Assembly: GCA_031284085.1 (NCBI GenBank)
Contig: JAITAM010000077.1
Location: forward strand, 1 to 5,408
Direction of reading: 5' to 3'
Length of the DNA stretch: 5,408 nt
DNA from: Spirochaetaceae bacterium
Lineage (GTDB): Bacteria; Spirochaetota; Spirochaetia; Treponematales; Breznakiellaceae
A program made the position numbers and the translations under genes. The notes under the pieces are model-generated. The model did no database searches, was not told where the DNA came from, and was given only the letters and a program-made list of their open reading frames with translations. Within the stretch, counting starts at the first letter, position 1. Each line of letters starts with the position of its first letter. This document shows positions 5,110 to 5,408 of the stretch, one piece after another.

Positions 5110-5408
5110 ATGTCTTCGCATTATTCGCCACGAGGCCGCACTGATTTAGGCCTCACCTATTATATCTTCTCGGTGGTTAATCGGTTCCTCTTTGAACTCG
5201 ATCCCGACAGGATGAAAGAGCTGTTTCTCGCCATAGTCGAGGAAGCATTAACGGTAAAAGGTTTCAAATTCAAGCTTTGGAACTTTTGTATCATGTCTAA
5301 CCATTTCCATTTTCTTATCACTCCAGCCGAAGGACAGAGTTTGTCTGAGATATTGAAATGGATTAAGATGGTATTTGCGATTCGCTGGAACAAACTGAAC
5401 CACAAGAC
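5110..5408 (+). CDS. REP-associated tyrosine transposase (Y1/HUH, IS200-like), N-terminal part
   Basis: The plus strand is open from here to the window end: 99 codons of a protein usually about 180-320 residues. Seen: an N-terminal strand LTYYIFSVVNRFLF (15-28) typical of the Y1 transposase fold, a helix around 33-50, then FCIMSNHFHFLITP (59-72) with the metal-binding HUH motif His65-Phe-His67, and a helix SLSEILKWIKMVFAIRWNK (77-95). The catalytic Tyr would be further on, outside the window. The MSNHFHFLI form is typical of RAYT (TnpA-REP) proteins rather than classical IS200 TnpA. These enzymes nick and join single-stranded DNA at REP hairpins. The start is uncertain: 5110 fits the domain edge, while an in-frame ATG at 5080 would add ten residues; neither has a good ribosome binding site. 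It is the only plus-strand gene and is divergent from the thi operon. Confidence 0.88.
   Translation, partial: MSSHYSPRGRTDLGLTYYIFSVVNRFLFELDPDRMKELFLAIVEEALTVKGFKFKLWNFCIMSNHFHFLITPAEGQSLSEILKWIKMVFAIRWNKLNHK

Noticed and set aside
5160..5405. Minus-strand ORF of 81 codons at the right edge
   Set aside because: It is antisense to the Y1 transposase frame containing the HUH motif, and itself shows no known features.

Overview
The window (about 45-50% GC by eye) looks like bacterial chromosome. The gene set and protein wording fit a spirochaete of the Treponema type, but this is an impression from sequence style and not a proven assignment. Almost everything is encoded on the minus strand. 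Only a partial transposase-like gene at the right edge lies on the plus strand.

Reading the minus strand 5' to 3' (right to left), the core is a five-gene thiamine-precursor uptake operon. A sigma70-type promoter (about 4954-4982) drives a leader holding a complete TPP riboswitch (4846-4944) and an intrinsic terminator (4809-4842). A visible antiterminator pairing makes the two states mutually exclusive. The genes that follow are a thiamine-binding DUF77/YkoF-like protein (TTG start), an ABC permease (ThiX type), a 72-residue eight-cysteine 'zf-like' protein, an NMT1/THI5-family periplasmic pyrimidine-binding protein (ThiY type) and an ABC ATPase (ThiZ type). The model is that low TPP lets transcription run through, and the transporter then imports a thiamine pyrimidine (HMP, formylaminopyrimidine or thiamine). 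The cysteine-rich protein is the least explained member.

Downstream of the operon comes a single tRNA-Asn(GTT) gene. It has a near-consensus promoter of its own (TTGACA, 17 bases, TATGAT), almost no leader, and a strong 12-bp intrinsic terminator. The roughly 500 bases after the tRNA contain no intact gene, but do hold broken coding-like frames (about 1060-1426) that look like a decayed gene remnant. At the left edge is the N-terminal three quarters of an M18-family zinc aminopeptidase, with its own promoter and ribosome binding site, truncated by the window start.

At the right edge the plus strand encodes the first ~99 residues of a REP-associated tyrosine transposase (Y1/HUH, IS200-like). 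Between it and the thi promoter lie two copies of an 11-base near-palindrome, AGGTCAGACCT, which may be REP-like targets of such an enzyme.

The strongest observations for follow-up are the cysteine-rich protein inside a TPP-controlled transporter operon, the fully readable riboswitch/antiterminator/terminator switch, and the REP-like repeats abutting the thi promoter.
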